DNA of 64,000 nucleotides, taken from positions 87,410 to 151,409 of the forward strand of contig NZ_LMBZ01000013.1 in NCBI RefSeq assembly GCF_001439635.1. Reading direction: 5' to 3'. Under the pieces are notes generated by a model. The model ran no database searches, was not told the DNA's origin, and worked only from the letters and a program-made list of their open reading frames with translations. Source of the stretch: Solibacillus cecembensis (lineage in GTDB: Bacteria > Bacillota > Bacilli > Bacillales_A > Planococcaceae). How positions within the stretch are numbered: position 1 is the first letter of the stretch; each line of letters begins with the position of its first letter. Both the position numbers and the translations under genes were made by a program. Shown here piece by piece: positions 45,646-56,508 of the stretch.

Positions 45646-47004
45646 TTATTTAAATAATGAGTCAAAGCCTGGCATTTTCATCTTTTTCTTTCCTTTACCA
45701 GATGCCATTCCAGTCATTTGTTTCATCATTTTTTTCATTTCTTCAAATTGCTTTAATAAGCGATTTACTTCTTGAATCGAAGTCCCTGAACCTTGCGCAA
45801 TCCGTTTTTTACGGTTTGCATTCATAATTTCAGGCGTCGTTTTTTCAGCAGGTGTCATTGAATAAATAATCGCTTCAATGCGCCCCATTTGCTTTTCATC
45901 GACTTTGACATTATCTAAGCCTTTCATTTTCCCTGCGCCCGGTAACATTTTTAAAATTTCATCTAGTGGGCCCATTTTTTTCACCGCTTGCAACTGCTCA
46001 ATGAAATCATCAAATGTAAAAGATTGCTTCATGAACTTCTCTTCAAGTTCTTTCGCCTTCTCCATATCTACATTTTCCTGTGCTTTTTCGATTAATGATA
46101 AAACGTCACCCATCCCTAAAATACGAGATGCCATACGTTCTGGGTGGAATGGCTCAAGTGCATCCATTTTTTCGCCCATACCAACAAATTTAATCGGTTT
46201 TTCTGTAACAGAGCGAATCGAAAGCGCGGCACCACCACGTGTGTCACCGTCTAACTTGGTTAAAACGACACCTGTAATGCCAACTGCATCATTAAAGTTT
46301 TGTGCCACATTGACTGCATCTTGCCCCGTCATCGCATCCACAACTAAAAACACTTCATCCGGCTCTTTTAATGCACGAATATCCTTTAATTCTTGCATTA
46401 GTTCTTCGTCAATATGTAGACGCCCCGCTGTATCGATTAATACAACGTCATGATGTTCTTCCTTCGCATGTTCAATCGCTTGTCTTGCAATTTCCACAGG
46501 TGAAATATCTGTTCCCAGTGAAAATACCGGTAACGATAATTGCTTTCCTAATGTTTGTAATTGCTGAACCGCGGCTGGACGATAGACGTCGGCAGCGACT
46601 AAAAGTGGTTTTTTATTATATTTTTTACGTAAAACACTCGCTAACTTTCCGGTAGTCGTCGTTTTACCCGCACCTTGTAAACCTACCATCATAATGACAG
46701 TCGGTGGACGGTTGCTAAATTTAATCGGGCTTTGTTCTCCACCCATTAAAATAGTCAATTCATCTTGTACAATTTTAATGACCTGTTGACCTGGTGTTAA
46801 TGACTTCATAACATCTACACCGACCGCGCGCTCACTAACCTTTTTCACGAATTCTTTGACTACTTTTAAGTTTACATCCGCTTCGATTAAGGCAAATCGG
46901 ACTTCACGCATCATTTCTTTAACGTCTTGTTCCGAAACTTTCCCTTTACCTTTAATCTTTTGGATCGTACCTTGGAGTCGTTCTGCTAAACCTTCAAAAG
47001 CCAC
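45646..47004 (-). CDS. ffh: Signal recognition particle protein Ffh
   Basis: The SRP54 GTPase targets nascent membrane proteins. The 452-residue protein has an N domain, G domain (GLQGAGKTTTTGKLA, DVYRPAAVQQL, LIDTAGRLHIDEE, TKLDGDTRGG) and C-terminal Met-rich M domain (EEMKKMMKQMTGMASGKGKK) for signal peptide and SRP RNA binding. It lies 12 bp after ylxM. Confidence 0.98.
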   Translation of the reverse strand: MAFEGLAERLQGTIQKIKGKGKVSEQDVKEMMREVRFALIEADVNLKVVKEFVKKVSERAVGVDVMKSLTPGQQVIKIVQDELTILMGGEQSPIKFSNRPPTVIMMVGLQGAGKTTTTGKLASVLRKKYNKKPLLVAADVYRPAAVQQLQTLGKQLSLPVFSLGTDISPVEIARQAIEHAKEEHHDVVLIDTAGRLHIDEELMQELKDIRALKEPDEVFLVVDAMTGQDAVNVAQNFNDAVGITGVVLTKLDGDTRGGAALSIRSVTEKPIKFVGMGEKMDALEPFHPERMASRILGMGDVLSLIEKAQENVDMEKAKELEEKFMKQSFTFDDFIEQLQAVKKMGPLDEILKMLPGAGKMKGLDNVKVDEKQMGRIEAIIYSMTPAEKTTPEIMNANRKKRIAQGSGTSIQEVNRLLKQFEEMKKMMKQMTGMASGKGKKKMKMPGFDSLFK

Positions 47005-47016
47005 TTTGTTCGCCTC

Positions 47017-47352
47017 CTAATCCGATTCCTTCAATTGTTCAATTAATGCGAGTTGTTCTTCTACCGTAGCAGAATTACCTTTTATCGCATCCGTCATCTG
47101 TTTTAACACTTGTTGACGTTGTTGGAATTTTTCAAATAACCTTAATTTATCTTCATATTCTTCAAGCATCGCCTCTGTACGGCGAATATTATCGTAAACA
47201 GCTTGTCGAGAAATGCTATAACTTTCAGCAATTTCACCGAGTGAGTGATCATCTAAATAATATAGTTCCATGTAACTACGCTGTTTTTCTGTCAATAACG
47301 CTTGATAAAAGTCGAAGAGAAAGTTCATGCGTGTTGTTTTTTCAAGCAGCAT
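47017..47352 (-). CDS. ylxM: SRP-associated helix-turn-helix protein YlxM
   Basis: This 111-residue protein with sigma-70 region 4-like fold ([20 protein letters not shown]) binds SRP components and stimulates Ffh/FtsY GTPases in streptococci. The ATG at 47352 ([20 protein letters not shown]) has GGAGAG 7 nt upstream and matches the family start; the ATG at 47370 is less good. Confidence 0.94.
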   Translation of the reverse strand: MLLEKTTRMNFLFDFYQALLTEKQRSYMELYYLDDHSLGEIAESYSISRQAVYDNIRRTEAMLEEYEDKLRLFEKFQQRQQVLKQMTDAIKGNSATVEEQLALIEQLKESD

Positions 47353-47384
47353 CTTTATCTCTCCAATCATAATTAGTCCATCTT

Positions 47385-47413
47385 ATCATAATCCTGAACA
47401 GGTTTGCTGTCAA
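47385..47413 (-). promoter_or_regulatory. SigA promoter of ylxM-ffh
   Basis: Perfect TTGACA (47408-47413), exactly 17 nt and TATGAT (47385-47390), about 30 nt before ylxM. A CAAGG/CCTTG inverted repeat flanks the -35 (47411-47426). Confidence 0.75.
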
Positions 47414-47433
47414 GGTAATTCCCTTGTCTTTAA

Positions 47434-47463
47434 GAACAAAAAACGCTAATACGTTTTTTGTTC
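47434..47463. repeat. Perfect 12-bp hairpin in the ftsY-ylxM gap
   Basis: GAACAAAAAACG, a 6-nt loop and CGTTTTTTGTTC form a perfect inverted repeat 20 bp upstream of the ylxM -35 box. Its arms hold A6/T6 tracts, so it could end residual read-through or bend DNA. The rest of the gap (47353-47616) holds a GTCGAA-TGG-TTCGAC repeat (47473-47487) and no supported gene. Confidence 0.5.
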
Positions 47464-47616
47464 ACGACCTGAGTCGAATGGTTCGACCATGTCCTTTTTT
47501 CACCTTCTGTTCATCACCGTTTTAATTGGTTTATTCCTCATAACTACGTTGGGCTAAATTAATGTGCTTTCTAATGGTATGAACATAAAGTTTCCCTAAC
47601 AACAATACTAAATATT

Positions 47617-47655
47617 AAAACTCACCATTTCAACGTTATGAAAATGGTGAGTTTT
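47617..47655 (-). terminator. Terminator of rnc-smc-ftsY (possibly bidirectional)
   Basis: AAAACTCACCATTT and AAATGGTGAGTTTT form a 14-bp stem 15 nt after the ftsY stop, with T-rich tails on both strands. Only minus-strand genes flank it. Confidence 0.9.
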
Positions 47656-47670
47656 TGATTTGCGCTTATT

Positions 47671-48927
47671 TTAGTCGTTTTCTACTTCATTTAATTCTTT
47701 TTCTAAACCTTCTGCAAATAAGCCATATACATAGCGTTCTGCATCAAATGGTTGCAGGTCATCCATTTTCTCACCAAGCCCAACAAATTTCACTGGAATG
47801 TGCAGCTTATTGCGAATTGCTAATACAATACCACCTTTAGCTGTACCATCAAGCTTCGTTAAAACAATACCCGTTACATTTGTTACTTCTTTAAATGTTT
47901 GAGCTTGTACTAATGCATTTTGACCTGTTGTTGCATCTAATGCCAATAACACTTCATGTGGTGCATTCGGAATTTCACGCGAAATAACACGATGCACTTT
48001 TTCAAGCTCATTCATTAAGTTTACTTTATTTTGTAGACGACCTGCCGTATCACAAATTAAAACATCCGCATTTCGCGTTTTCGCTGCGTGAATGGCATCA
48101 TACATGACAGCTGCTGGATCAGAACCTTCTGATTGTGCAATGACTTCACAACCGACACGCTCTCCCCATACTTGCAATTGTTCAATCGCTCCAGCACGGA
48201 ACGTATCACCTGCAGCAAGCATCACTGTTTTGCCTTCTGATTTTAAACGATGCGCTAACTTGCCAATCGTCGTTGTTTTACCAACACCATTTACTCCAAC
48301 AAATAAAATAACTGTCAATTCACCTTTAGGCTGTATTGCTAATTCAGTTAAATTTTCGCCACCTGATTCATAAATTTCTACTAATTTTTCAGAAATCAGT
48401 GCTTGAATGCCGTTTGTATCTTTAATATTTTTTCGCTGTACTTCGAAACGTAATTTATCCATTAATTCCATTACCGTTTCAACGCCTACATCCGCTTGTA
48501 ACAAAACGTCTTCTAGCTCTTCAAAGAAATCTTCATCAACTTTACGGTAACGTGCGACTAAATCATTCACTTTAGATGTAAATGATTGACGTGTTTTTTC
48601 AAGACCTGCTTTAAATTTTTGTGTAATCGACCATGCTGAAGGTTGTTTCTCTTCTTCTTTTTCAACGGACTCTTCAATAACTACGATTTCATTTTTCTCT
48701 ACTTCTACCTCTTCTGGCTTCGAAGTTTCTTCATGTTTTTCTGGAAGCTCGACTGGTAGTACCTCTTCCACCTTTTGTTCTTCAACAGGCGTATTTAGCT
48801 CAGCTCTTTCCGCTAATTGCAAAGGTGATTGATCGTCATCTTGTTGTGTTTGTTCTAATTGTTGTACGGTCTCTTTTTCTTCGCTACTACCGATTAACTT
48901 CTCTTTTAGTCGTTTAAAAAAACTCAT
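47671..48927 (-). CDS. ftsY: SRP receptor FtsY
   Basis: FtsY docks SRP at the membrane. The 418-residue protein has an acidic A domain (about 15-95, with EVEVEKNEIVVIEESVEKEE), an N domain, and G domain with GVNGVGKTTTIGKLAHRL, DTFRAGAIEQL, ICDTAGRLQNK and TKLDGTAKGG. The start overlaps the smc stop by 4 bp. Confidence 0.98.
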   Translation of the reverse strand: MSFFKRLKEKLIGSSEEKETVQQLEQTQQDDDQSPLQLAERAELNTPVEEQKVEEVLPVELPEKHEETSKPEEVEVEKNEIVVIEESVEKEEEKQPSAWSITQKFKAGLEKTRQSFTSKVNDLVARYRKVDEDFFEELEDVLLQADVGVETVMELMDKLRFEVQRKNIKDTNGIQALISEKLVEIYESGGENLTELAIQPKGELTVILFVGVNGVGKTTTIGKLAHRLKSEGKTVMLAAGDTFRAGAIEQLQVWGERVGCEVIAQSEGSDPAAVMYDAIHAAKTRNADVLICDTAGRLQNKVNLMNELEKVHRVISREIPNAPHEVLLALDATTGQNALVQAQTFKEVTNVTGIVLTKLDGTAKGGIVLAIRNKLHIPVKFVGLGEKMDDLQPFDAERYVYGLFAEGLEKELNEVEND

Positions 48928-51900
48928 GATTTAACACTCCCTTGACCTACTATATCCACTTCTTCTTCTAGTTTTACCGATACAAGCTTCGAAACCCCTG
49001 ATTCTTGCATTGTAATACCATACAGTACATCGGCGCCTTCCATCGTCCCTTTACGGTGCGTAATAACGATAAATTGCGTGTCTTCACTAAATTTCCGCAA
49101 GTAACTACTATAGCGCGCTACATTTGATTCATCTAAAGCAGCCTCTACCTCATCTAAAATACAGAATGGCACGGGGCGCGTATTTAAAATAGCAAATAAC
49201 AGGGCAATTGCCGTTAATGCGCGTTCTCCACCTGATAATAAACTTAAATTTTGCAAGTTTTTCCCTGGTGGTTGGGCAATAATTTCGATCCCTGTTTCCA
49301 GTAAATTATCTGGCTCAAGCAACACTAAATCTGCTGTACCTCCACCAAATAACTCACGGAATGAAATAGCAAATTGCTTACGAATCAATTTAAACGTCTC
49401 ATTAAATCGTTCCGACATTTCTTGGTCCATTTCACTAATCGCTTGGTGTAACGTTTCTTGTGCAGCGACTAAATCTTCACGTTGCTCACTTAAGAAAACA
49501 TAGCGCTCTTGTACACGTTCGTATTCATCCATCGCAGATAAATTAACGGGACCTAGCTCTTCAATCGATTGTTTTAATAGCTTAACCTTCCGACGAACTT
49601 GTTCTTCTTCTACAATTTCAATTGCTTCCTCTTGCGCAGAAATACTATCTAAACCGTATTGTTCTAATAATTGTTCTTGCAAGTTTGTGATTTCGAATTC
49701 AATACGGCTTCGTTTTAATTCCAACGACCGTAACGCATCCACAAAGCTTTTATGTACACGTTGTACTTCTTGCAATTGTGATTCCGATTCTGTTACTTGC
49801 AGATGAAGTGCTGTTCGAGATTCTCGCTTTTGTTGAATCGTTTCGTTAAGCACATTCTTTTTATTCGTCCATTCGACAATTGTGCTTGCTAGTTCCTCTG
49901 TTGAAGGCCCATTTAACCCGTCATCTGATTCAACCCATGCGATTTCCTGGGAAATTTTTTCGACCAATGTTTGTGCCTTCGATAAATCTAATTCAATACC
50001 AGCTATCGAAACTTGAACTTGCGTTAATTGTTCTTGTGCAACTGCAAGTGCTGAACGTTGCTGTGCCAGTTGCTCTCTTAATACATCTTTTTGTGTTTCA
50101 CTTTGCGCTTTCGCATATGTTAACTCATCAACGTTTTGTTGCACCGTTTGTAATTCTACCTTTAACTCAGCAAGGCGTTTTTGCGCATGTTCTTTTTGCT
50201 CGTATAACGATTCTTTTCGTGAAGATAGCGTCGATTGTTCTGATTGCGTAATCGAAAATGTCGATTGCACACTTTTAACAATCATTTCCAATTCCAATAA
50301 TTTCGCGCGATGAATTTGCTCCTGTTCACGCATTGCGTCCCCTTGCAGCTTCATCTCATCTAAATCATGACGTAATTGCGCAATCTCTGCTTTTTTCGTA
50401 GCAACGGTTTGCTCTGCAATCGAAATAGTTGAATCCATCTCTGCTAATGTATCGATTAATTTATCCAGCTCTGCTTTTCGTGAAAACAATGAACTTTGTT
50501 GCTTAACCGCACCACCCGTTAACGATCCACCTGCATTTACAATATCACCTTCAAGTGTCACGATACGGTATTTAAAGCCGCATAGACGGGCAATTTGACT
50601 CGCACCTTCTAAATTTTTCGCAACGAGAACATTACCTAGTAAATTTTCAACTATTGCACGGTTTTCTTCTTCAAAACTAACTAATTCATAGGCAAGCGAA
50701 ATAAATGCGGGATGATCTTGTACCCCCATAAGCTGTTGTGGCATTAATTTACGAGAACGCATGACCGTTTTTGGTAAAAATGTAGCACGACCTGCACGCT
50801 TTTGTTTTAACCAACCAATTGCTTTTTGCGCATGCTGTTCCGTTTCGGTCACAATATGTTGAGAAGCCGCACCTAATGCCGTTTCAATCGCTTGTGAGTA
50901 CGAAGCATTTACTTGAATCAGTTCAGCTACCGCGCCCTCAATTCCTTGTAATTGTGCACGATCACGCGCCAATAACACTTCCTTAACACCGTGGAAAAAT
51001 CCTGAAAAATCAGCTTCTAGCTCTGCTAATGTTTCTTTTCGTGCTTTTAACTGCTGATGATGCTGATACGCTTTATATAAAAGTTCCTGCTTTTCATCTA
51101 AATCAGTAGATACATTTTTAAACTGAATTTGCGCACTATCATAACGACCTAACTGTTCTTTAATCGTTGCTTCTACTTGCGCTAACGTTTTTAATGTTAC
51201 TTCTCTCAAAGTTACTGCCTGATCTAAATCCTTTTGCATTTCCGTAGAGCGACCCGTCATACGTTCGACAGATTCTTGCTCTTGTGTAAGCTGTTGTTCA
51301 ATATTTTTCAGTTCATTTTTTACTGTTGCTTCTTCGTTTAATCGGTTAATATACGTATTTTTTGCTTCTTCAATCTCTTCTTCAATTTCTGAAGCGCTAC
51401 GAGTTAATGCTTGTTCTAGTTGTTTTAAAGTAGAACGGATTTGCTGCACATCTTCCTTTTTTTCAGTAAACTGCTGGCGTTTTTCTTGCTCGTTTAGTTC
51501 CAAATCGGTTACAGCTTGTTTTGCTTCCGTCCAATTCCCACGTAATTGTTGAATTTGCTTTTCAGCATTGGAGCGTTTTTCATTCACTAACGCTTTTCGC
51601 CCTTCCCAACGCTCTACTTCCGAGCTTGCCTCGACAAGCTGAGCATGTGAGGTATCGAGAATGGCATCAATTGCTTTTAAATCTGTTCGGGTTTTATGAA
51701 TCACTTCTTCTAATGCCACAATGTTTGTCGCATGCTTTTTTTCTGTCGCAGACAATGTTTGATGTTCTTCAACAAAAGCTTTCAATGTTTTTTCGTGCGC
51801 TAATAAATCATGAACCATAAGCGAAATATCAAAATCTTTTAGCTCTGTTGTCATTCGAACATAGTCTTTCGCACTGGAAGCTTGTATTTCCAATGGTTCC

Positions 51901-52505
51901 AAACGCACTTCAATTTCATGTAAAATATCGAGTACACGATTTAAGTTTTCATCTGTTTCAACCAGTTTATGCTCTGCTTTTTTCTTGCGTAGTTTATATT
52001 TCAAAACACCAGCAGCCTCTTCGAAAATACTCCGTCGATCGTCTGGACGACTGTTTAAAATTTCATCGACACGGCCTTGAGAAATTATTGAAAATGCTTC
52101 TTTCCCCAGTCCGGAATCCATAAATAAATCCGTAATATCTTTTAGGCGACATTGCTGATTATTCAATAAATATTCACTGTCACCTGAACGATACACGCGT
52201 CTAGTTACACTAATTTCCGTATATGGAACAGCAATTCGTTCATCCGTATTGTCTAATACTAGCGTCACTTCAGCAAAATTTAACGGTTTGCGTGATTCAC
52301 TCCCTGCAAAAATGACATCTTCCATCTTTGCACCACGTAGTGATTTGGCCGACTGCTCGCCTAGTACCCAGCGAATCGCATCCGTGACATTACTCTTTCC
52401 ACTACCATTCGGCCCAACTACCGCCGTAACACCTGGTACGAAATCAATTCCTACTCTTTCTGCGAATGATTTGAAGCCGATTACTTCAAGTCGTTTAAGG
52501 AACAT
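48924..52505 (-). CDS. smc: Chromosome partition protein Smc
   Basis: The condensin ATPase organises and segregates chromosomes. The 1193-residue protein has an N-terminal head with Walker A VGPNGSGKSNVTDAIRWVLG, two long coiled coils, a hinge (about 510-680, with GAVAELIQVNASYSQAIETA), and a C-terminal head with signature LLSGGERALTAIALLFAI and Walker B PFCILDEVEAALDESNV. Length is normal. It abuts rnc (1 nt) and overlaps ftsY. Confidence 0.98.
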   Translation of the reverse strand: MFLKRLEVIGFKSFAERVGIDFVPGVTAVVGPNGSGKSNVTDAIRWVLGEQSAKSLRGAKMEDVIFAGSESRKPLNFAEVTLVLDNTDERIAVPYTEISVTRRVYRSGDSEYLLNNQQCRLKDITDLFMDSGLGKEAFSIISQGRVDEILNSRPDDRRSIFEEAAGVLKYKLRKKKAEHKLVETDENLNRVLDILHEIEVRLEPLEIQASSAKDYVRMTTELKDFDISLMVHDLLAHEKTLKAFVEEHQTLSATEKKHATNIVALEEVIHKTRTDLKAIDAILDTSHAQLVEASSEVERWEGRKALVNEKRSNAEKQIQQLRGNWTEAKQAVTDLELNEQEKRQQFTEKKEDVQQIRSTLKQLEQALTRSASEIEEEIEEAKNTYINRLNEEATVKNELKNIEQQLTQEQESVERMTGRSTEMQKDLDQAVTLREVTLKTLAQVEATIKEQLGRYDSAQIQFKNVSTDLDEKQELLYKAYQHHQQLKARKETLAELEADFSGFFHGVKEVLLARDRAQLQGIEGAVAELIQVNASYSQAIETALGAASQHIVTETEQHAQKAIGWLKQKRAGRATFLPKTVMRSRKLMPQQLMGVQDHPAFISLAYELVSFEEENRAIVENLLGNVLVAKNLEGASQIARLCGFKYRIVTLEGDIVNAGGSLTGGAVKQQSSLFSRKAELDKLIDTLAEMDSTISIAEQTVATKKAEIAQLRHDLDEMKLQGDAMREQEQIHRAKLLELEMIVKSVQSTFSITQSEQSTLSSRKESLYEQKEHAQKRLAELKVELQTVQQNVDELTYAKAQSETQKDVLREQLAQQRSALAVAQEQLTQVQVSIAGIELDLSKAQTLVEKISQEIAWVESDDGLNGPSTEELASTIVEWTNKKNVLNETIQQKRESRTALHLQVTESESQLQEVQRVHKSFVDALRSLELKRSRIEFEITNLQEQLLEQYGLDSISAQEEAIEIVEEEQVRRKVKLLKQSIEELGPVNLSAMDEYERVQERYVFLSEQREDLVAAQETLHQAISEMDQEMSERFNETFKLIRKQFAISFRELFGGGTADLVLLEPDNLLETGIEIIAQPPGKNLQNLSLLSGGERALTAIALLFAILNTRPVPFCILDEVEAALDESNVARYSSYLRKFSEDTQFIVITHRKGTMEGADVLYGITMQESGVSKLVSVKLEEEVDIVGQGSVKS

Positions 52506-52506
52506 A

Positions 52507-53268
52507 TTATTCCCCCTCTTGCTTTGACTGCTTTAACATTTGCATGGCACTTTGCGCGGCCTGCTGTTCAGCCTCTTTCTTGGATTTTCCTTTTCCAATG
52601 CCTAGCTCTTGGTCATTTAATAATACGCGCGACACGAATGTTCGATTATGCGCTGGACCTTTTTCATCCACAATTTCATAGTGCAATAAGCCATTATTCG
52701 TTTGTTGGATAATTTCTTGTAATTGACTTTTAAAATCCATCACATGCGAAAAAGCACCGATTTCTACTTTAGGGTAGATAATTCGCTCTAAAAATTCGAC
52801 AACTACCGTTAAACCTTGATCTAAATAAAGAGCACCAACGAATGATTCAAAAACATCTGCTAATAATGCTGGACGTTCACGACCTCCCGTTAATTCTTCC
52901 CCTTTACCTAAAAGGACAAAATGCCCGAAATTTAATTCATTGGCAAAAATGACTAATGACGGCTCACATACAATCGAAGCACGTAACTTTGTCAATTCAC
53001 CTTCACTCATATGCGGGAATTTTTCAAATAAATATTTCGACACAGATAATTCTAAAACCGCGTCTCCTAAAAATTCTAAACGTTCGTTGTCAGTAAATAA
53101 TTTTCGGCGATGCTCATTCACATAAGATGAATGCGTAAAAGCTTGGTGTAATAAATTTGTATTTTGAAAATGGATATTTAGTTCCTCTTGTAAAACTTGA
53201 AATTGATTTCTTACTTTTTCAGGGAGTACACCTGCTTTTAGACTATTCCCTTTTCTTCTTTGCATCAT
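52507..53268 (-). CDS. rnc: Ribonuclease III
   Basis: RNase III cleaves double-stranded RNA in rRNA and mRNA processing. The 253-residue protein has the nuclease signature [20 protein letters not shown] with a second acidic site in [17 protein letters not shown], and a C-terminal dsRBD ([17 protein letters not shown], then [20 protein letters not shown]). It heads the rnc-smc-ftsY operon. Confidence 0.97.
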   Translation of the reverse strand: MMQRRKGNSLKAGVLPEKVRNQFQVLQEELNIHFQNTNLLHQAFTHSSYVNEHRRKLFTDNERLEFLGDAVLELSVSKYLFEKFPHMSEGELTKLRASIVCEPSLVIFANELNFGHFVLLGKGEELTGGRERPALLADVFESFVGALYLDQGLTVVVEFLERIIYPKVEIGAFSHVMDFKSQLQEIIQQTNNGLLHYEIVDEKGPAHNRTFVSRVLLNDQELGIGKGKSKKEAEQQAAQSAMQMLKQSKQEGE

Positions 53269-53303
53269 AGACTATTCTGCCTTCCTTCTAGTTTCTATCG
53301 TTT

Positions 53304-53332
53304 AGTTTACCTTGTTCCATAGCAATGTGCAA
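53304..53332 (-). promoter_or_regulatory. SigA promoter of rnc-smc-ftsY
   Basis: TTGCAC (53327-53332), 17 nt and TAAACT (53304-53309), 36 nt before the rnc start. The rest of the 53333-53460 gap shows no gene I can support. Confidence 0.55.
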
Positions 53333-53460
53333 AGGTATTCAGTCAAAAAATTGATGATCTATTACGCTTCAGCATAATTGCGTCCACATTTGCCATTTTA
53401 CAACCTATTTACATGTATTTAATATGTATTATCTTGGAATTTCATCCTTTTTAACCATCA

Positions 53461-53505
53461 AAAAGAGGCATCTATCACAAAATGAATTTGCGATAGTATG
53501 CCTCT
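53461..53505 (-). terminator. Terminator of the fapR-acpP operon
   Basis: A long hairpin on the minus strand pairs AGAGGCAT with ATGCCTCT and CTATC with GATAG (one bulged A), then TTTTTG. It begins 8 nt after the acpP stop. Confidence 0.88.
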
Positions 53506-53513
53506 ATATGGAA

Positions 53514-53759
53514 TTAGCTAATTTTTTTCTCGATGTAAGAAATTGCATCACCAACTGTAGCAATTTTCTCTGCATCCTCATCAGAAATTTCCATATCGAA
53601 CTCATCTTCAAGTTCCATTACTAGTTCAACAACATCTAATGAATCTGCACCTAAGTCATCACGGAATGATGCTTCAGCTTTTACTTCGCTTTCATCAACG
53701 CCAAGGCGGTCAATGATTACTTTTGAAACACGTTCAATTACTGTAGACAAATCAGTCAC
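53514..53759 (-). CDS. acpP: Acyl carrier protein
   Basis: This 81-residue acidic protein has the phosphopantetheine attachment Ser in [18 protein letters not shown]. It carries growing fatty acyl chains. It is the last gene of fapR-plsX-fabD-fabG-acpP, 33 bp after fabG. Confidence 0.98.
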   Translation of the reverse strand: MTDLSTVIERVSKVIIDRLGVDESEVKAEASFRDDLGADSLDVVELVMELEDEFDMEISDEDAEKIATVGDAISYIEKKIS

Positions 53760-53792
53760 CTCCCCTCAAAGATTGTGTAGGTAGTACTATTT

Positions 53793-54539
53793 TTATACCA
53801 TGACCATACCGCCATCAATATGTAACGTTTGTCCGGTAATATAGTTCGCATTATTTGAGGCAAAAAACGCTACTGCTTTTGCGACATCTTCTGGTTGCCC
53901 TAATTTTGCTAACGGAATTTGCTTAAGCATCGCATCTTTTAAATCTGCTGGCAGCCCGTCTGTCATTTCTGTTGTAATAAAGCCTGGTGCTACCGCATTC
54001 ACTAAAATATTGCGACTCGCTAATTCCTGAGCTGTTGTTTTCGTTAATCCAATAACGCCTGCTTTTGCCGCGACATAGTTTGCCTGACCCGCATTGCCCG
54101 CAACACCTACAATAGAAGAAATATTAATAATGCGACCTGCACGTTGTTTCATCATTTGACGCGTTACGGCTTTCGTACATAAAAATACGCCTTTTAAATT
54201 CGTATTGATGACATCATCCCACTCATCATCTTTCATACGCATCAATAAATTATCACGTGTAATGCCTGCATTATTGACTAATATATCAATTGAACCAAAA
54301 GTGTCCATCGCTGTTTTCATTAATTGTTGGACAGAATCTGTATCCGCAACATTTGCTTGTACCGCAATAGCTTGCCCACCATGCGCTTGAATTTCTTCAA
54401 CCACGTTTTGGGCATGTTGTGCGCTACCACTGTAGTTTACAACAATTTTAGCTCCTTGACTTGCTAGTTCGAGTGCAATTGCACGCCCAATACCGCGCGA
54501 AGCACCTGTTACAACCGCGCATTTACCCGTTAAACCCAT
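53793..54539 (-). CDS. fabG: 3-oxoacyl-ACP reductase FabG
   Basis: The NADPH-dependent reductase of fatty acid elongation is a short-chain dehydrogenase of 248 residues: cofactor motif [33 protein letters not shown], catalytic Ser in NISSIVG and Tyr/Lys in YVAAKAG, C-terminal [13 protein letters not shown]. The ATG at 54539 has AGGAG upstream; the GTG at 54548 abuts it. It overlaps fabD by 10 bp. Confidence 0.97.
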   Translation of the reverse strand: MGLTGKCAVVTGASRGIGRAIALELASQGAKIVVNYSGSAQHAQNVVEEIQAHGGQAIAVQANVADTDSVQQLMKTAMDTFGSIDILVNNAGITRDNLLMRMKDDEWDDVINTNLKGVFLCTKAVTRQMMKQRAGRIINISSIVGVAGNAGQANYVAAKAGVIGLTKTTAQELASRNILVNAVAPGFITTEMTDGLPADLKDAMLKQIPLAKLGQPEDVAKAVAFFASNNANYITGQTLHIDGGMVMV

Positions 54540-55483
54540 TGTGTCCACTCCTTTGATGCTTCAACAACTTGCGCTAAGCTCTCTTCGTCATAGACACAAT
54601 ATGTTTGCACACTGCGATCGATTTTTTTCACTAAACCAGATAACACTTTACCTGGACCACATTCGATGAATACCGTAACACCTTCTGCAATAAGCTTTTC
54701 AATATTACTTTCCCATTGAACAGAATTCGTTACTTGGTCAACCATTTCGCGCTTGACCTGTTCTACATCTGTTAAAATTTGTGATGTTACATTACTAACA
54801 ACCGGAATTTGCGGCTTATTTAATGAAAGTTCCTCTACAACCGTTGCCAACTTATCCGCTGCCTGTTGCATTAATGACGAATGGAATGGACCACTCACAA
54901 CTAACGGTAGCGCTCGTTTTGCACCCGCTTCTTTCGCTTTCACACATGCCAGATCGACACCTTGTTTCGTCCCTGAAATCACAATTTGACCAGGACAGTT
55001 GAAGTTCGCTACTTGTACGACTTCTCCTGCATCGGACACTTCCTTGCAAACAGCTGCTAACGTTTCACCATCTAACGCTAAAATCGCAGCCATTGCGCCT
55101 TGTCCAGCAGGTACTGCCTCGTCCATAAATACACCCCGTCTATGAACTGTCGTTACCGCATCTTCAAACGTTACTACGTTCGAGACAACAAACGCACTAT
55201 ACTCCCCTAGTGAATGTCCCGCTGTAAAATCCGGTGTAATCCCTGCATCTTGTAATTGCTGTGCAATCATTACACCCGTTGTTAATAAAGCAGGCTGAGC
55301 ATGATATGTTAATGTTAAAGTTTCTTGTGGACCATTTAACATATAATCCGTTAATGAAAAACCTAACTCTTCATCTGCACGCTCATAAAATCCTTTACTT
55401 TTTTCGTTATTAGCAACAAAGCTCGCTCCCATCCCTACTGTTTGCGAACCTTGCCCTGGAAAAATAAAAGCAATTTTTGTCAT
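54530..55483 (-). CDS. fabD: Malonyl-CoA:ACP transacylase FabD
   Basis: FabD loads malonyl units onto ACP. The 317-residue protein starts [19 protein letters not shown], has the nucleophile elbow GHSLGEYSA and the catalytic His in [10 protein letters not shown]. It follows plsX by 26 bp. Confidence 0.97.
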   Translation of the reverse strand: MTKIAFIFPGQGSQTVGMGASFVANNEKSKGFYERADEELGFSLTDYMLNGPQETLTLTYHAQPALLTTGVMIAQQLQDAGITPDFTAGHSLGEYSAFVVSNVVTFEDAVTTVHRRGVFMDEAVPAGQGAMAAILALDGETLAAVCKEVSDAGEVVQVANFNCPGQIVISGTKQGVDLACVKAKEAGAKRALPLVVSGPFHSSLMQQAADKLATVVEELSLNKPQIPVVSNVTSQILTDVEQVKREMVDQVTNSVQWESNIEKLIAEGVTVFIECGPGKVLSGLVKKIDRSVQTYCVYDEESLAQVVEASKEWTQWV

Positions 55484-55509
55484 TATAAGTTCCCCTTTGT
55501 GAATAACTC

Positions 55510-56508
55510 TTACTCTGTTTTTGGCATTTGTGCAATCGTTTCAGCAATCGTTTCACATACATTATGCTCTACCATAATACGCGCTTGACGAATCGCACTG
55601 TAAATTGCCTTTGGATTGGATGAACCGTGCGCTTTAATGACCGGTGACTTCAGGCCAAATAATGCTGCACCACCATACTCGGTGTAATCCATTTTATCTT
55701 TTAATTGTTTTAAGTCATTTTTAACTAAAACAGCGGCTAGCTTTGATTTTGTAGAAGACATAAACGAGTCCTTTAACATTTTGAAAATCGTTCCTGCTGT
55801 TCCTTCAATACTTTTAAGCACCATATTTCCTGTAAAGCCATCTGTTACAACAACATCCGCTACCCCATTTAATAATTCACGTGCTTCCACATTGCCTTCA
55901 AAATTAAAATTGGCTTCGTTTAGCAGTGTATACGCGGATTTTGTTAAATCATTGCCTTTTTTATCTTCTGTACCGATATTTAATAGCCCAATGCGTGGTG
56001 ATTGTTGAGCACGCACTTTTTTCACATAAATATCGCCCATGATTGCATATTGCAATAAATTTTCAGGCTTTGCTTCTGCATTTGCGCCTAAATCAAGCAT
56101 TAAAAATCCATCGCCGTTCATCGTCGGTAATGTTGTAGCAAGTGCTGGACGCGCAACACCATCGATACGACCTACTTTAAATAATCCGCCTGCCATTAAA
56201 GCACCTGTGTTCCCCGCAGATAAGCATGCATCTGCACGACCTTCTGCCACCGCTTCTAACATACGTGTCATCGACGAATCTTTTTTACGACGTACCGCTC
56301 TTGCCGGATCATCCTCTGCTTCAACCACTTCTGTACAATGAATTACTTGTAAGCGTTCATGCTGCTGAATAAATGGCGCCATTTTTTGTTCATCGCCGTA
56401 AAGCTGGATTTCAACATTCGGGAAATCCGCAAGCGCTAATAGAACACCTTGGACAATCGCTTGTGGGGCGTTATCTCCACCCATACCGTCTACTGCTAAT
56501 TTCATCAT
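55510..56508 (-). CDS. plsX: Phosphate acyltransferase PlsX
   Basis: PlsX converts acyl-ACP to acyl-phosphate for phospholipid synthesis. The 332-residue protein has [39 protein letters not shown] and the C-terminal [20 protein letters not shown]. The start overlaps the fapR stop by 4 bp; the second ATG of ATGATG is equally possible. Confidence 0.97.
   Translation of the reverse strand: MMKLAVDGMGGDNAPQAIVQGVLLALADFPNVEIQLYGDEQKMAPFIQQHERLQVIHCTEVVEAEDDPARAVRRKKDSSMTRMLEAVAEGRADACLSAGNTGALMAGGLFKVGRIDGVARPALATTLPTMNGDGFLMLDLGANAEAKPENLLQYAIMGDIYVKKVRAQQSPRIGLLNIGTEDKKGNDLTKSAYTLLNEANFNFEGNVEARELLNGVADVVVTDGFTGNMVLKSIEGTAGTIFKMLKDSFMSSTKSKLAAVLVKNDLKQLKDKMDYTEYGGAALFGLKSPVIKAHGSSNPKAIYSAIRQARIMVEHNVCETIAETIAQMPKTE

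Noticed and set aside
47489..47557. Plus-strand 22-residue hydrophobic peptide (MSFFHLLFITVLIGLFLITT...), type I toxin-like
   Set aside because: No ribosome-binding site upstream, no charged tail, no antisense RNA promoter recognised; a chance frame in AT-rich DNA is more likely.
53336..53460. Short minus-strand frame MANVDAIMLKRN upstream of rnc
   Set aside because: Only 17 codons, weak AGG context, and positioned upstream of the rnc promoter; no support beyond an ATG.
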